64,000 bases of DNA from a virus, in IMG/VR virus record IMGVR_UViG_3300023179_000037, positions 1 through 64,000 of that record, one strand, 5' to 3'. The notes under the pieces were generated by a model that worked only from the letters and a program-made list of their open reading frames with translations, ran no database searches and had not been told where the DNA came from. A program made the position numbers and the translations under genes. Shown piece by piece: positions 26,721 through 35,843 of the stretch; the first letter of the stretch is position 1, and every line of letters begins with the position of its first letter.

Positions 26721-27482
26721 ATGTATTTCTCTGAAAACAATCTCACCTCCGTTTTAATTGGCACTCCAATGTATGGAGGAATGTGTACTTATGCTTATAC
26801 TAGTAGTTTAATCAATAACATTATGGATTTAAGAAAAAATGATATTGGTGCTTACTGGTATTTTGTTGCCAATGAAAGTCTAATTACTCGAGGCAGAAAT
26901 TATTTAGTAGATTATTTTTTAACTCAAACCAATTGTACACATTTAATGTTTATAGATGCAGATATTACATATCCTGAAACATCTATACGCAGACTAATTG
27001 AAGCTGATAAAGAAATTATATGTGCTCCTTATCCCAAAAAATTTATTGATTGGGAAAATATTGCAAAAGTTGCTGCGTCTAAAAGTGAACCCATTCCCAA
27101 TATCCATGAATATGGTGCATCATATGTAATTAACTATATCGATTCTAGTAATATCCCGTTACCAGATAAAAATGGTGTAATAGAAATATTACATGGCGGC
27201 ACCGGATTTATGTGTATTAAAAGAGAAGTTTTTCTTAAAATGAAACCTCAGCTTAAGAAAGCGAGAGCGGCAAATTTTGGTAGATTTGATAACTGGTACA
27301 CTGAATATTTTATGACAGAGATAGATGAGGACGGAGTTTTTCAATCAGAGGATTGGTATTTCTGTAATAGATGGAGAAATCTAGGGGGCAAAATTCATTT
27401 AATTCCGAATATTAAATTAGATCATATGGGATCTCATATATACAGCGGGAATATTTTAAAAGCTGGCGCAAATATTACTTAA
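26721..27482 (+). CDS. GT-A glycosyltransferase-like protein between clamp and clamp loader
   Basis: The 253-residue protein has LIGTPMYGG at the start, HLMFIDADITYP with a DAD metal motif, GGTGFMCIKREVF and EDWYFCNRW, consistent with a GT-A transferase. Its position between gp45 and gp44 is unusual, since T4 keeps these adjacent. It may be a later insertion. Confidence 0.65.
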   Translation: MYFSENNLTSVLIGTPMYGGMCTYAYTSSLINNIMDLRKNDIGAYWYFVANESLITRGRNYLVDYFLTQTNCTHLMFIDADITYPETSIRRLIEADKEIICAPYPKKFIDWENIAKVAASKSEPIPNIHEYGASYVINYIDSSNIPLPDKNGVIEILHGGTGFMCIKREVFLKMKPQLKKARAANFGRFDNWYTEYFMTEIDEDGVFQSEDWYFCNRWRNLGGKIHLIPNIKLDHMGSHIYSGNILKAGANIT

Positions 27483-27497
27483 AATAATGGAGTTGTT

Positions 27498-28439
27498 ATG
27501 GAAGTTCGTGAAGATCAATTTTTATGGGTTGAGCGTTATCGTCCTCGTAATTTGAGTGAATGTATTTTACCTGCCGCACAAAAACAAATATTTGAGGATA
27601 TGATTGCCAAGGGCGAAATACAAAATATGCTTTTGTGCGGTTCTGCTGGTGTTGGAAAAACAACTGTTGCTAGAGCTTTATGTGAAGAACTAAAAACAGA
27701 TTATATGATTATAAATGGATCAGAAGAATCTGGTATAGATGTTTTAAGAACAAAAATTAGACAGTTTGCATCTACTGTATCTTTTACTGGTAAAACTAAA
27801 GTAGTAATTTTAGATGAGGCGGATTATTTAAACCCAAACTCTACTCAACCTGCTCTTCGTAATTTCATTGAAGAATTTTCTTCAAACTGCAGATTTATTT
27901 TTACTTGTAATTTTAAAAACAGAATTATTGCTCCACTTCATTCTAGATGTGCAGTAATAGAATTTAAACTACAAAAAGAGGATAAACCCAAAATTGCAGC
28001 AAAATTCTTTAAACGTGTATCTGAAATTCTCACTCTGGAAAATATAAATTTTGACCCAAAAGTAATAGCAAAAGTTATTGAGAAATATTTTCCAGACAAC
28101 AGAAGAACTATTAATGAATTACAAAGATATTCCAGTTCTGGTAAAATTGATGAGGGTATACTAATAAACGTTGGTGAACTGATTATAAATGATTTAGTAA
28201 GTTCTTTGAAGGAAAAAGACTGGAAAAGAATGAGAACTTGGGTAGTAAACAATATTGATAGTGAACCTGTTACTATCATGAGAAAACTATATGATACATT
28301 AACTGAAAATGTAGTACAAGTGCCGCAATTAGTTATTATCTTAGCAGATTATCAATATAAGTCTGCATTTGTTGCTGATCAAGAAATTAATCTGGTAGCT
28401 TGTTTAACTGAGATAATGGCTACGGTTGAATTTAAATGA
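27498..28439 (+). CDS. 44: clamp loader large subunit gp44
   Basis: A 313-residue AAA+ protein. It has WVERYRPRNLSECI at the N-terminus, Walker A LLCGSAGVGKTT, Walker B VVILDEADYL, and the SRC motif in LHSRCAVIEF, all clamp-loader features. With gp62 it opens and loads gp45. The gp62 gene overlaps by 4 bases. Confidence 0.95.
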   Translation: MEVREDQFLWVERYRPRNLSECILPAAQKQIFEDMIAKGEIQNMLLCGSAGVGKTTVARALCEELKTDYMIINGSEESGIDVLRTKIRQFASTVSFTGKTKVVILDEADYLNPNSTQPALRNFIEEFSSNCRFIFTCNFKNRIIAPLHSRCAVIEFKLQKEDKPKIAAKFFKRVSEILTLENINFDPKVIAKVIEKYFPDNRRTINELQRYSSSGKIDEGILINVGELIINDLVSSLKEKDWKRMRTWVVNNIDSEPVTIMRKLYDTLTENVVQVPQLVIILADYQYKSAFVADQEINLVACLTEIMATVEFK

Positions 28440-28939
28440 AGTCGAAGAAGTCTAAAGTAACAATTTCTAATGATAAAGAAATTACGAGTGAAGGATACTT
28501 ATTTGATGATATAAAACATAAAGATACAATAGAAGAAAAATGGACCGCCCCAAATATCTCTCCTTTTGATTTCATAAATGCTATTCATTATTCAAAAGAA
28601 AATCTTATTGTGGATGAATGGTCCGAAAAACAATACTCCCCATATATAGTAAACAAAGGATTATCATATGGGCAGGATACCGCTATTCCTGCTAATGAAA
28701 TGAATTCCCGTCCACATTTACCAAAAAGCCTTCAGTTTTCGTTTTTAATAAATATAGTTAAGCCTAAAAAAAGATTTAACAAATGGATTAAGGCTGAAAA
28801 GATTGAAGCGTTAGAAGTAATAAAGGAATACTATGGATATAGCACAGATAAAGCCCGCCAAGTACTTCTGCTTCTTAACGATGTTCAACTTGAAATAATA
28901 AGAACAAGACTAACTAAAGGTGGTAAAAATGGCGGATGA
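28436..28939 (+). CDS. 62: clamp loader small subunit gp62
   Basis: The 167-residue protein has ISPFDFINAIHYSKENL, YIVNKGLSYGQDT, PANEMNSRPHLPK and KPKKRFNKWIK, the conserved segments of T4-family gp62. It caps the gp44 tetramer. Place and overlap with gp44 and regA match T4 gene order. Confidence 0.9.
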   Translation: MKSKKSKVTISNDKEITSEGYLFDDIKHKDTIEEKWTAPNISPFDFINAIHYSKENLIVDEWSEKQYSPYIVNKGLSYGQDTAIPANEMNSRPHLPKSLQFSFLINIVKPKKRFNKWIKAEKIEALEVIKEYYGYSTDKARQVLLLLNDVQLEIIRTRLTKGGKNGG

Positions 28940-29354
28940 TTTATTCCACATCGATTTTCCGGGGTATGCTCCATTAGAAGTAACGCTTACTCATCCTGAT
29001 GATTTCTTAAAGGTTAGAGAAACTCTTACTCGCATCGGGGTAGCATCTAGAAAAGATAAAGTATTGTATCAATCTTGTCATATTCTTCATAAACAAGGTA
29101 GATATTTTATAGTACATTTTAAAGAATTATTTGCTTTAGATGGAAAACAAGCTGATTTAACAGATAATGATTTGCAGCGTAGAAATACTATAGCAAAATT
29201 ATTAGTTGATTGGGGATTGGTAAAAATAAATGAACCTAATTTATTTTTTGATATTGCTCCATTATCTCAAATTAAAGTTATTGCTTTTAAAGATAAGGAT
29301 GACTGGGATTTACAAACTAAGTATAATATTGGTAAGAAAAAACAATCTGCATAA
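28929..29354 (+). CDS. regA: RegA translational repressor
   Basis: The 141-residue protein has ILHKQGRYFIVHFKELFALD and the surrounding RegA segments. In T4, RegA binds start regions of early mRNAs and shuts off their translation. The ATG at 28929 is used, with AAAGGTGG before it. It directly follows gp62 as in T4. Confidence 0.93.
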   Translation: MADDLFHIDFPGYAPLEVTLTHPDDFLKVRETLTRIGVASRKDKVLYQSCHILHKQGRYFIVHFKELFALDGKQADLTDNDLQRRNTIAKLLVDWGLVKINEPNLFFDIAPLSQIKVIAFKDKDDWDLQTKYNIGKKKQSA

Positions 29355-29360
29355 TAAATA
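29353..29360 (+). promoter_or_regulatory. candidate late promoter (AATAAATA) before hsp20
   Basis: A NATAAATA match overlapping the regA stop, about 108 bases before the hsp20 start. The leader also contains a CTAGC...GCTAG hairpin (29377-29398). Confidence 0.45.
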
Positions 29361-29467
29361 ATATTGTCTATATTAACTAGCATGTCAGTGAAGGCTAGTA
29401 AAATATACACTGATGCCAATGCCATTTGGGTTGGCTTTACTTAACTCGCTAAATAGGAGAACTATAA

Positions 29468-29956
29468 ATGACACTAATGTTTCCTTCATTATTTAAAGAT
29501 ATGGATAAATTTCTTGTTGGTTTTGATGATACATACAATCGTATGTCGAAATTTCATGATGATCTGACCAAAAATGTTCCCAATTATCCTCCATATAATA
29601 TTCGTAAATTAGACGAAAACAAATATATTATAGAATTGGCTGTTGCAGGTTTTGCTAAATCTGATATTGAAATTGTTTTCGAAGATAATAAATTGATTAT
29701 TAGCGGTAAATCCCAAGATGATTCCGATAATGCCAATTTTCTTTTTAAAGGAATTGCAAATAGAGCATTTACTCGCACATTTTTACTTGATGATCAAATA
29801 GAAATAAATGATGCAGCAATGATGAACGGAATGCTTAAAATAGCTTTGGAAAAAATTATTCCGGATCATAAAAAGCCCAAGAAGATTCAAGTAAAAGATG
29901 GAGAAGCAAAAACATCTAGTAAACAATTATTGACGGAAAACGAGCATGATATCTAA
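29468..29956 (+). CDS. Hsp20 small heat-shock protein
   Basis: The 162-residue protein has an alpha-crystallin domain: YIIELAVAGFAKSDIEI, KLIISGK and MMNGMLKIALEKIIP. T4-like marine phages carry hsp20 homologues, thought to hold folding intermediates during assembly. An AGGAG ribosome binding site precedes the ATG. Confidence 0.92.
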   Translation: MTLMFPSLFKDMDKFLVGFDDTYNRMSKFHDDLTKNVPNYPPYNIRKLDENKYIIELAVAGFAKSDIEIVFEDNKLIISGKSQDDSDNANFLFKGIANRAFTRTFLLDDQIEINDAAMMNGMLKIALEKIIPDHKKPKKIQVKDGEAKTSSKQLLTENEHDI

Positions 29957-30092
29957 TCTTTTTGCTTTTTTAGCAAATACTTTAGATAAATGGTCATATA
30001 TTTCTACCGCAGAACTTTATCTTTCTAAAAGCGTAGACAGAGCAGATTTCGATTATAGAGAAAAAAATCTAAAATATCGAAGTTTACTATGA
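29946..30092 (+). CDS. 48-residue small protein
   Basis: Starts MISNLFAFLANTLDKWSYI and has ELYLSKSVDRADFDYREK, which resembles short bacterial proteins of the DUF3563 type (YLxxxxDxxDxExR). It overlaps hsp20 by 11 bases and the next ORF by 4 bases, which supports translation. Function unknown. Confidence 0.5.
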   Translation: MISNLFAFLANTLDKWSYISTAELYLSKSVDRADFDYREKNLKYRSLL

Positions 30093-30187
30093 ATTTTATT
30101 AAGAAATTAATATTCACTATGATTGAAGGTAGAAGAATGAGAATTGAAAAACAAGTGCAAAATTATGTTAAGAGGTATAGGCAATAA
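30089..30187 (+). CDS. 32-residue basic small ORF
   Basis: MNFIKKLIFTMIEGRRMRIE opens a short basic frame that overlaps both neighbours, giving an unbroken chain of coupled starts and stops. No family recognised. Confidence 0.4.
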   Translation: MNFIKKLIFTMIEGRRMRIEKQVQNYVKRYRQ

Positions 30188-30359
30188 AAGATTTTGTACT
30201 TTCGATACTATTAAACTAGGGAACTGGTTAGTAAAAATTAGTTCCCTAGATAGTCAAATTATGATTCATAGTATGAATCTGTTTACTGACGAATATGAAC
30301 TTCGTGTTTTTATGAACGATCTTGAAGCATTTTATTTTTTAGAGAGATATAATGATTAA
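30165..30359 (+). CDS. small hypothetical protein
   Basis: A 64-residue frame from the ATG at 30165 (MLRGIGNKRFCTFDTI). It overlaps the next gene by 8 bases. The sequence alternates hydrophobic strands and ends with a Leu/Phe-rich helix. Function not recognised. Confidence 0.5.
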   Translation: MLRGIGNKRFCTFDTIKLGNWLVKISSLDSQIMIHSMNLFTDEYELRVFMNDLEAFYFLERYND

Positions 30360-30633
30360 AATTATTAAACTTATCACTGCAGAAGAAATTCTTGGTGATA
30401 TGACAATTGAAGATGAAGTATTAAAAATTAAAGAACCCTGTGCTATTATAATGATTCCCTCGCAATCCTCTGTTAATCAACATAGTATGGCACTTATGCC
30501 TTATGCTGGTTATACTAAAAACCATAGGATTGAAGTTAATATGAATAAGATTGTTTGGATAGCTGAGCCGGCGGAAGAAGTTTATAATCAATATAATAAA
30601 ATTTTTGGTACTGGAATTCAAATAGTTGTATAA
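30352..30633 (+). CDS. LSm-like phage protein
   Basis: The 93-residue protein has IKLITAEEILGDM, IKEPCAIIMIPSQ, ALMPYAGY and a C-terminal YNQYNKIFGTGI. This order is common in small conserved T4-like phage proteins with a predicted Sm-like fold. It may bind RNA, which is an inference from the family. Confidence 0.6.
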   Translation: MIKIIKLITAEEILGDMTIEDEVLKIKEPCAIIMIPSQSSVNQHSMALMPYAGYTKNHRIEVNMNKIVWIAEPAEEVYNQYNKIFGTGIQIVV

Positions 30634-30636
30634 TTC

Positions 30637-30945
30637 ATGAAAAAAATTACACATGGTCCTGTGGTTTATATCAATCCTATCTCAGGATTGCCCAAATGTT
30701 CTCCAAAAGACTGTGTGAATAAGTTTCAAAGTTTTTGTGAAATAAAAGAAACCAATTATAAATGGATTGGCGGGCCCGTATTTCATGAATACTATTTTTC
30801 AATTTGTAGAGAATGTAATACTAGAACTATTACTACTTTTGATAAAAAAAGAACAGACCAATCTTACAAAAATGCTATTAAAAATAATGGTAAAGATCCA
30901 GCAATTGAGGAAAAAATAAATGACAACAGAGAAAAAACACAATAG
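30637..30945 (+). CDS. small Cys-containing protein
   Basis: The 102-residue protein contains CSPKDC and, later, C-x7-C spacings with FSICREC, so a zinc site is possible. The C-terminal third is charged and probably disordered. Family not recognised. Confidence 0.5.
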   Translation: MKKITHGPVVYINPISGLPKCSPKDCVNKFQSFCEIKETNYKWIGGPVFHEYYFSICRECNTRTITTFDKKRTDQSYKNAIKNNGKDPAIEEKINDNREKTQ

Positions 30946-31042
30946 AGTTGAAAAGAAAACTAGACAAAATGGTGGCAAAAAAGCTACAATGAATAAATAC
31001 GTTAAAAGATCACATAAAGAATACCGAGGACAAGGAAAATAG
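30920..31042 (+). CDS. 40-residue highly basic protein
   Basis: MTTEKKHNRVEKKTRQNGGK opens a Lys/Arg-rich frame that overlaps the previous gene by 26 bases and ends 9 bases before a tRNA. Basic small phage proteins often bind nucleic acid, but this is only suggestive. Confidence 0.4.
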   Translation: MTTEKKHNRVEKKTRQNGGKKATMNKYVKRSHKEYRGQGK

Positions 31043-31051
31043 CATACTTGA

Positions 31052-31125
31052 TGCGGGTTGGTGAAAAGGTATCACAGAGGACTCATAATCCTCAGTCTCT
31101 AGTTCGAATCTAGAACCCGCTACCA
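31052..31125 (+). tRNA. tRNA with CAT anticodon (Met or lysidine-type Ile2)
   Basis: The cloverleaf is complete: D stem GTGA/TCAC, anticodon stem GAGGA/TCCTC around CTCATAA (anticodon at 31084-31086), T stem TCTAG/CTAGA around TTCGAAT, discriminator A and encoded CCA. The first acceptor pair is T-T, the other six are paired. CAT reads Met, or Ile if C34 becomes lysidine. I cannot decide from sequence. Confidence 0.9.
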
Positions 31126-31186
31126 AATATATCAATCGTTACAAATAGATTTTGTAATATCTTTATTACCCATTATAATATAAGGA

Positions 31187-31212
31187 GCGTACCAGTACAT
31201 CAATAGGTACGC
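31187..31212. other. hairpin between convergent units
   Basis: GCGTACC pairs with GGTACGC across a 12-base loop, between the tRNA and the end of the minus-strand block. No T-run follows on either strand, so it is not a classic terminator, although its place suits a transcription boundary. Confidence 0.35.
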
Positions 31213-31222
31213 CACTGATACA

Positions 31223-31834
31223 TCAAAAACTAATTGGTTTAATTGTTGGTTTACCAATTGGTCTTACTCCTGGTGTTGGTTCGCTAGATACTGGTTCAGA
31301 ATCCAATGGTTCGGGCCCAAAGTTTCCTCGCACAGACATCGAATCATTATTACCCATTCCTGCACTCATGGATAAAGGAGCTGGACCAAATGGTCTTGGA
31401 CTCGCTGGTTTATTTAAACCATTCATTGCATTCGCTTGAGCTGCTGCACCTGCCATTGCTGCCTCTTTACCTGAACCTGCTAGCATGATACCAGATAAAG
31501 TACCACATAAAAATGTTGCAACAGGAATAATAAGTTCAAAGAATTTTTGATCTATTGGACTTATAGCATTTAAAGGTTGCGTGACAAACATGATACTATA
31601 AAGAACAGTAAAAACAATCCCAATAAGAGTGAGCGCCAAGCAGACTCCGATAATGAATTTAAGCCTGACCATAAGTTCATTTTCAGTGTATCTTTCACCT
31701 GGTTTTGATCTATCTGAATGTTTTTTCTCTTCATTAGCATTTGATTCAATCTTTTTAGTATTTGGTGAAGTAATAGTTTGATTTTCAATATCATTTGTTT
31801 TTTCCGGTTCCGTAAACATATTTTTTAAATTCAT
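31223..31834 (-). CDS. membrane protein with two transmembrane segments
   Basis: The 203-residue protein has a charged N-terminal 55 residues. Two hydrophobic segments follow (about 57-81 and 98-120, the second including CGTLSGIMLAGSG), then an Ala-rich stretch and a Pro/Ser-rich tail. It overlaps the lipoprotein gene by ATGA and has AAAGGAG upstream. It may be an envelope or lysis-related factor, and no family is recognised. Confidence 0.6.
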   Translation of the reverse strand: MNLKNMFTEPEKTNDIENQTITSPNTKKIESNANEEKKHSDRSKPGERYTENELMVRLKFIIGVCLALTLIGIVFTVLYSIMFVTQPLNAISPIDQKFFELIIPVATFLCGTLSGIMLAGSGKEAAMAGAAAQANAMNGLNKPASPRPFGPAPLSMSAGMGNNDSMSVRGNFGPEPLDSEPVSSEPTPGVRPIGKPTIKPISF

Positions 31835-32061
31835 TTGTTAGCTCCTTTACATTCAGAACAACTATTTTTGCTAGGTGTGGAGTAGGATGCTACACCCTCT
31901 TGTCCTTTAAAAATGTGCTCAGGGCAATCCCTTGATACTTCGCAATAAGGTTTTTTACAATAATCTTTTTCCCAATTATCCGGATTTTGGCATGGGTATC
32001 TGTATCTAGAATCACATCCTGCTAGAAAAAGAATACTAAGAAGTAGAATAATCTTTTTCAT
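31831..32061 (-). CDS. small cysteine-rich lipoprotein
   Basis: MKKIILLLSILFLAGC is a clear lipoprotein signal with the lipobox LAGC. The mature 61 residues hold six further cysteines (CQNP, YCKKPYC, DCPEH, CSEC), suggesting disulfides. Asp at +2 after the lipid Cys is the inner-membrane retention signal in enterobacteria, though the rule varies by host. It could be an outer spanin-like or exclusion lipoprotein. Confidence 0.75.
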   Translation of the reverse strand: MKKIILLLSILFLAGCDSRYRYPCQNPDNWEKDYCKKPYCEVSRDCPEHIFKGQEGVASYSTPSKNSCSECKGANK

Positions 32062-32085
32062 TTACATCTTTCCAAGAAATTTTTA

Positions 32086-32433
32086 TTAATTAATGACTTT
32101 ATCATTATAGTCATTCTCCTTTTTTTTATTCAAGTATTTATCTAAAATAGCATTTCCAACCCAAGTAGCCATGTAACCGACGAAATACCATTCACTAAAT
32201 CTTTCTTCTACAATTAAGTACACAAATCCCCACGTACTTACTATCCAAGCGCCAAATCTAACAAATTTCTTTTCATCAAGTTTACCATCGGAACATATTA
32301 AATCTTTAAGATCAAGACTATTTTCGCTATTACGATGCCAAACCCAAAGTAATAAAATAAGAAATACAACCACTATAATCAAAATGGTAGACATTGTAAA
32401 TTGTGTTTTATTGATATCAATCCAATCTATCAT
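32086..32433 (-). CDS. small membrane protein
   Basis: The 115-residue protein has a strong transmembrane helix (residues 14-33, ILIIVVVFLILLLWVW). Two more hydrophobic stretches are separated by DLICSDGKLDEKKFVRFG, and it ends in a charged tail. The layout resembles holin-like phage proteins, but I cannot name a family. It overlaps the upstream coiled-coil gene by 4 bases. Confidence 0.6.
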   Translation of the reverse strand: MIDWIDINKTQFTMSTILIIVVVFLILLLWVWHRNSENSLDLKDLICSDGKLDEKKFVRFGAWIVSTWGFVYLIVEERFSEWYFVGYMATWVGNAILDKYLNKKKENDYNDKVIN

Positions 32434-33116
32434 TTATTTGCTAAAGGATTATCCAGAGCTTTCTTGAGCTTATCATCTATGTCCCTCTCCAGTTTTTTCA
32501 TTTTGGCATCGATGTCTTTGTTGTTGGCATTTATGGCCTTAGTATTTTCTGCTGTCATTGAAGATACAGCCTTGGTATTTTCTGCTGCCATGCGATTCAT
32601 TTCTTTAGTAGCAGCATTAATTGATGCATCAGCTTGCTTTTGAATGTTTCTTACATCAGTTTTTACTTCAGCTACCGTCTTATCAATTTCTCTTTGTTGA
32701 GTTTTGTTACCACGTTCTACATCTTCAACTGTTTTCTCGAGGCGACGAATATCTGCCTTCAAATCATTTTTAATATCACGGGTGTATTCTGCAGTTTTAT
32801 CGCTTCCTTCTTGAACTGCCTTGGCTGTCTTGCTGGCATTTTCCTCTATCAGAGCTAATCGCTTGTCAAATTCCGAAAAGTCCGGACTGACATATTCAGC
32901 AATTTTTTTCTTCATGCTCATGTAGTCTTTGTATATCTCAAAGGTACCATACAGACCACCTAGAATAGATGACACCAAAGTAAATGCTACCATGAGTTTT
33001 GCTGGCGTAAATTCGTAACCGCCTATACTAATAACTGTATCTTTACTAGCATACTTTTTAACTGCTGCTTCGGCATCGTCAATTTTTTTGTTGACGTCTT
33101 TGATTTCTTCGGTCAT
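32430..33116 (-). CDS. membrane-anchored coiled-coil protein
   Basis: The 228-residue protein has one transmembrane segment (about residues 37-60) followed by some 150 residues of heptad-rich, Lys/Glu-rich sequence with repeated AENTKA units, typical of a long coiled coil. It may span the periplasm like an inner spanin or act as a scaffold. No enzyme motif is visible. Confidence 0.6.
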   Translation of the reverse strand: MTEEIKDVNKKIDDAEAAVKKYASKDTVISIGGYEFTPAKLMVAFTLVSSILGGLYGTFEIYKDYMSMKKKIAEYVSPDFSEFDKRLALIEENASKTAKAVQEGSDKTAEYTRDIKNDLKADIRRLEKTVEDVERGNKTQQREIDKTVAEVKTDVRNIQKQADASINAATKEMNRMAAENTKAVSSMTAENTKAINANNKDIDAKMKKLERDIDDKLKKALDNPLANK

Positions 33117-33124
33117 TTTAACCC

Positions 33125-33220
33125 CTATTCTTCTTTTTTACCGGTAGAAGCTGCCAGAATCATTAAACCAAATACGAATAATATAACGTGAAACAATGGC
33201 AAATAATTGTAGTTTTCCAT
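33125..33220 (-). CDS. 31-residue membrane peptide
   Basis: MENYNYLPLFHVILFVFGLM and the next residues form one transmembrane helix followed by the tail GKKEE. AGGAG lies 5 bases before its ATG, and it starts 1 base after the stop of the large secreted-protein gene. The tight spacing and clear ribosome site support a real gene. Confidence 0.6.
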   Translation of the reverse strand: MENYNYLPLFHVILFVFGLMILAASTGKKEE

Positions 33221-33221
33221 G

Positions 33222-35843
33222 TTATCTCCTGTATTGTTGATCGACCATTTCCTGATGAAGTCTGTCGCTTGATAGTTGTCTTAATGCCCTTACATTATCC
33301 ACAGTTCGTTGATTTCTGTATATCTCTTTGGGAGCATAAAAATTAACATCTGATAAAGCAACCAAATAGGTATTAAATCCCACTGGCGCTCTGGCCAGAT
33401 TATCTATAGAAACTCCAGCAGCTGCATCGTTGTCTTGAATATTTTGTTTTGTGGTATACTGAGTATTAGTTTGTCTTTCTGGTTCCGGAGTAGTTGGTTT
33501 TGTATCTAGAATGTTGTTTATAGGATTAGTTCTATCGATTAAAAAATTACCTGCAGTTTGAGGAATTTCTAACTGTGTAACAGGAGCTATGGCAACTGTC
33601 TGTGTTGTAACTGGTTGAACTTCTGCACTTTGTATTTGTGGAGGTTGTACTAGGTTTATCTGTATGGCTCCAGCATTGGTAACAATATTTTCTGACTGTA
33701 ATTGTTCCTGTTTATCAGATAACTGCATCATCGGCGGAGTATATTGACTACTTGTTTGTGTTTGAGTTGCAGCAACAGCAGAACTAGTTGGTGGCAGTAA
33801 AGGACTAGCAGTGCCTGTTTCAGATCTTCTTTCCTCGATAATTGGCGCTGTACTCACATTTATATTTACAAAGGTTTGTACTGAACCTGTATTTTGTTGA
33901 ATGGTCTGATTAGATGTATTAAAGATTTGTACCGGATTAACTATGACTACACTAGTATTTGTACTAGTTTGCTCGGTCTGTGCAACAGATGTTATGGGTT
34001 TTAATGATACCATGCCTAAAACTTCTGCACTATTCTGAGTATTTTGTTGGTTATTTACTGTAGCACTGGAATCTGATTTATTGAAAACTATGCTAGTGCT
34101 GCCTGGTGCTGGGCCAACTATAAAGGTTTCAGATTTATTTGTGCCAGCTATGGATTCTGTAGAGCCAGAAGATTTCTGAGAACTTATATCTGAAGAACTT
34201 TTCTGAGCCAAATCCAAAGCCAATGTTTCTGCCTGTTTTATGCCTGCTACAGCGCTTATCTGTGCATTTTCTACAGCAGTCTGACTAGCCTGCAGAGCTA
34301 TGTTGTTCTCTCTTTGTTGATTTTGTTTGATTATAGATAATGCCAGAGCTGTAGAATCAGACTGTGCAGGATTATCAAGTCTTGAAATAGATTTGCCTGT
34401 TGATTCAGATACGCTCATGGTCAATGAAGTTACGGGCGATGGTGCTCCAGGTGGAGGGGCGGAACCTGGAAGTGGGGGAGATCCCAGTGGAGGTTTACCA
34501 GAATCACTATCAATAATGGCTACTTTTATTTTGGGATTAGTAGATTCTGGATCTTCCAGAGGAGCAGGTATTTTTCCTGCAGGAGGCGGAGTGGATGCAG
34601 TAATAATTTCATTCAATGATGTTTGTTGAATTTTATTTTGTTCGTCTGCCAATCGTTTTATTTCAGCATTAAAGTTGCTGCAGTTTGGACTATATAATGG
34701 CTGTGTATAACAGGGATCTGGACTCCATATGGGTTTAGTATAGGGTGCTATGCCCATGTTGTCGCCATATCCTCCCCATACATTCCAACTTATTCTGCCC
34801 ATGTTAAGACTATTCTGCGATTCAACAAAAAGAACTCGTCCAGATCTGCTGCCCCCACTGTAATTTCCTTCGACCCACCAGCTATCATTGTACAGACTAG
34901 TACCAAATTTATCGTTTATATTAAAACTAACATTTCTTCCATTGGCGCCACTGGAAGCCCAACAAATTATAAAACTAGCAGTACAATAATCACCAGCATA
35001 ATACCCGAATCCATAGTCAAAACCATGTAACTGTACACCGCCACCTATGTGAGGAAGTGTTTTAGCAATATCATAGTTCCACCAAAAGGTTGGACTCAAA
35101 GATCCTTGTACAACACTGCTAAATCCCGGACAACCTGAACTAAAAGCAGGATTTAGTATGCAGGGATCTACACTGTAATTCACATGCATGTAGGCATCTT
35201 TTACCTGCGGTCCATAGCATTGGTTTCCAGAACAGGCCCAAAATCCTGTATCCATGCCAGTGATGCTTAGCTTGGCTGTGCCCACTGTTGACAACATCTT
35301 GGCCCCGGAAAATGTATAGGTTTCGGCCAAGGATTGCCAGGTAGGATTATAAGGGGGATTTCCGTCATTGATATTTTTTAAACCAAGCTGATGCAGTTGT
35401 GAATGCTCTATGGCTCCGGACTTGTTAAAATATTCAAAGGTTGCACTCAGATTATCCTGCATTCCAGATACATCTTCACAATATCCACCGATTTTATTTG
35501 CACAGGGAAATCTATACTGAAAACCATAGCTTATTCCAGTAACAAAAATAGCGCTCGTGTTCTGATAATTAACTGGAAAATTACCTGCATTTACTGTTTG
35601 CGATACTGTGCTGTTGGAATAAGAAAAAGTATAACCATCGGTCACAAAACTACCAGGCATTCCGCTGACATTCCAGCCATTGTTGGTTTTTAGGCTACTG
35701 TCATAGTTTAGTAAATTGCCGGTCTGTAGATCTATGCTATAACCGCTGGGCGTATTAATGGATCCTGAACTGGTAGCCTGAGCCAGAACAGCAGAGCTCT
35801 GCGTCAGCAACAATAAGCACAGTATAATCTTTAAAAAATTCAT
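33222..35843 (-). CDS. large exported protein, 873 residues
   Basis: A signal peptide (MNFLKIILCLLLLTQSSAVLAQ) has an AxA-type cleavage site. Residues 25-390 are rich in aromatics, Gly and paired cysteines (for example CANKIGGYC, CILNPAFSSGC, CYTQPLYSPNC), like an extracellular beta-rich domain. A Pro-rich linker (about 420-470) and a long Gln/Ser/Thr-rich low-complexity region follow, then a conserved-looking C-terminus (APVGFNTYLVALSD). It probably acts outside the inner membrane, as a secreted, host-surface or virion-exported factor. No family is recognised. It overlaps its neighbour gene by one base. Confidence 0.65.
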   Translation of the reverse strand: MNFLKIILCLLLLTQSSAVLAQATSSGSINTPSGYSIDLQTGNLLNYDSSLKTNNGWNVSGMPGSFVTDGYTFSYSNSTVSQTVNAGNFPVNYQNTSAIFVTGISYGFQYRFPCANKIGGYCEDVSGMQDNLSATFEYFNKSGAIEHSQLHQLGLKNINDGNPPYNPTWQSLAETYTFSGAKMLSTVGTAKLSITGMDTGFWACSGNQCYGPQVKDAYMHVNYSVDPCILNPAFSSGCPGFSSVVQGSLSPTFWWNYDIAKTLPHIGGGVQLHGFDYGFGYYAGDYCTASFIICWASSGANGRNVSFNINDKFGTSLYNDSWWVEGNYSGGSRSGRVLFVESQNSLNMGRISWNVWGGYGDNMGIAPYTKPIWSPDPCYTQPLYSPNCSNFNAEIKRLADEQNKIQQTSLNEIITASTPPPAGKIPAPLEDPESTNPKIKVAIIDSDSGKPPLGSPPLPGSAPPPGAPSPVTSLTMSVSESTGKSISRLDNPAQSDSTALALSIIKQNQQRENNIALQASQTAVENAQISAVAGIKQAETLALDLAQKSSSDISSQKSSGSTESIAGTNKSETFIVGPAPGSTSIVFNKSDSSATVNNQQNTQNSAEVLGMVSLKPITSVAQTEQTSTNTSVVIVNPVQIFNTSNQTIQQNTGSVQTFVNINVSTAPIIEERRSETGTASPLLPPTSSAVAATQTQTSSQYTPPMMQLSDKQEQLQSENIVTNAGAIQINLVQPPQIQSAEVQPVTTQTVAIAPVTQLEIPQTAGNFLIDRTNPINNILDTKPTTPEPERQTNTQYTTKQNIQDNDAAAGVSIDNLARAPVGFNTYLVALSDVNFYAPKEIYRNQRTVDNVRALRQLSSDRLHQEMVDQQYRR

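Noticed and set aside
29382-29444. A 20-codon ORF (MSVKASKIYTDANAIWVGFT) before hsp20
   Set aside because: No good ribosome site, and the sequence lies in a structured late leader. Not supported enough to annotate.
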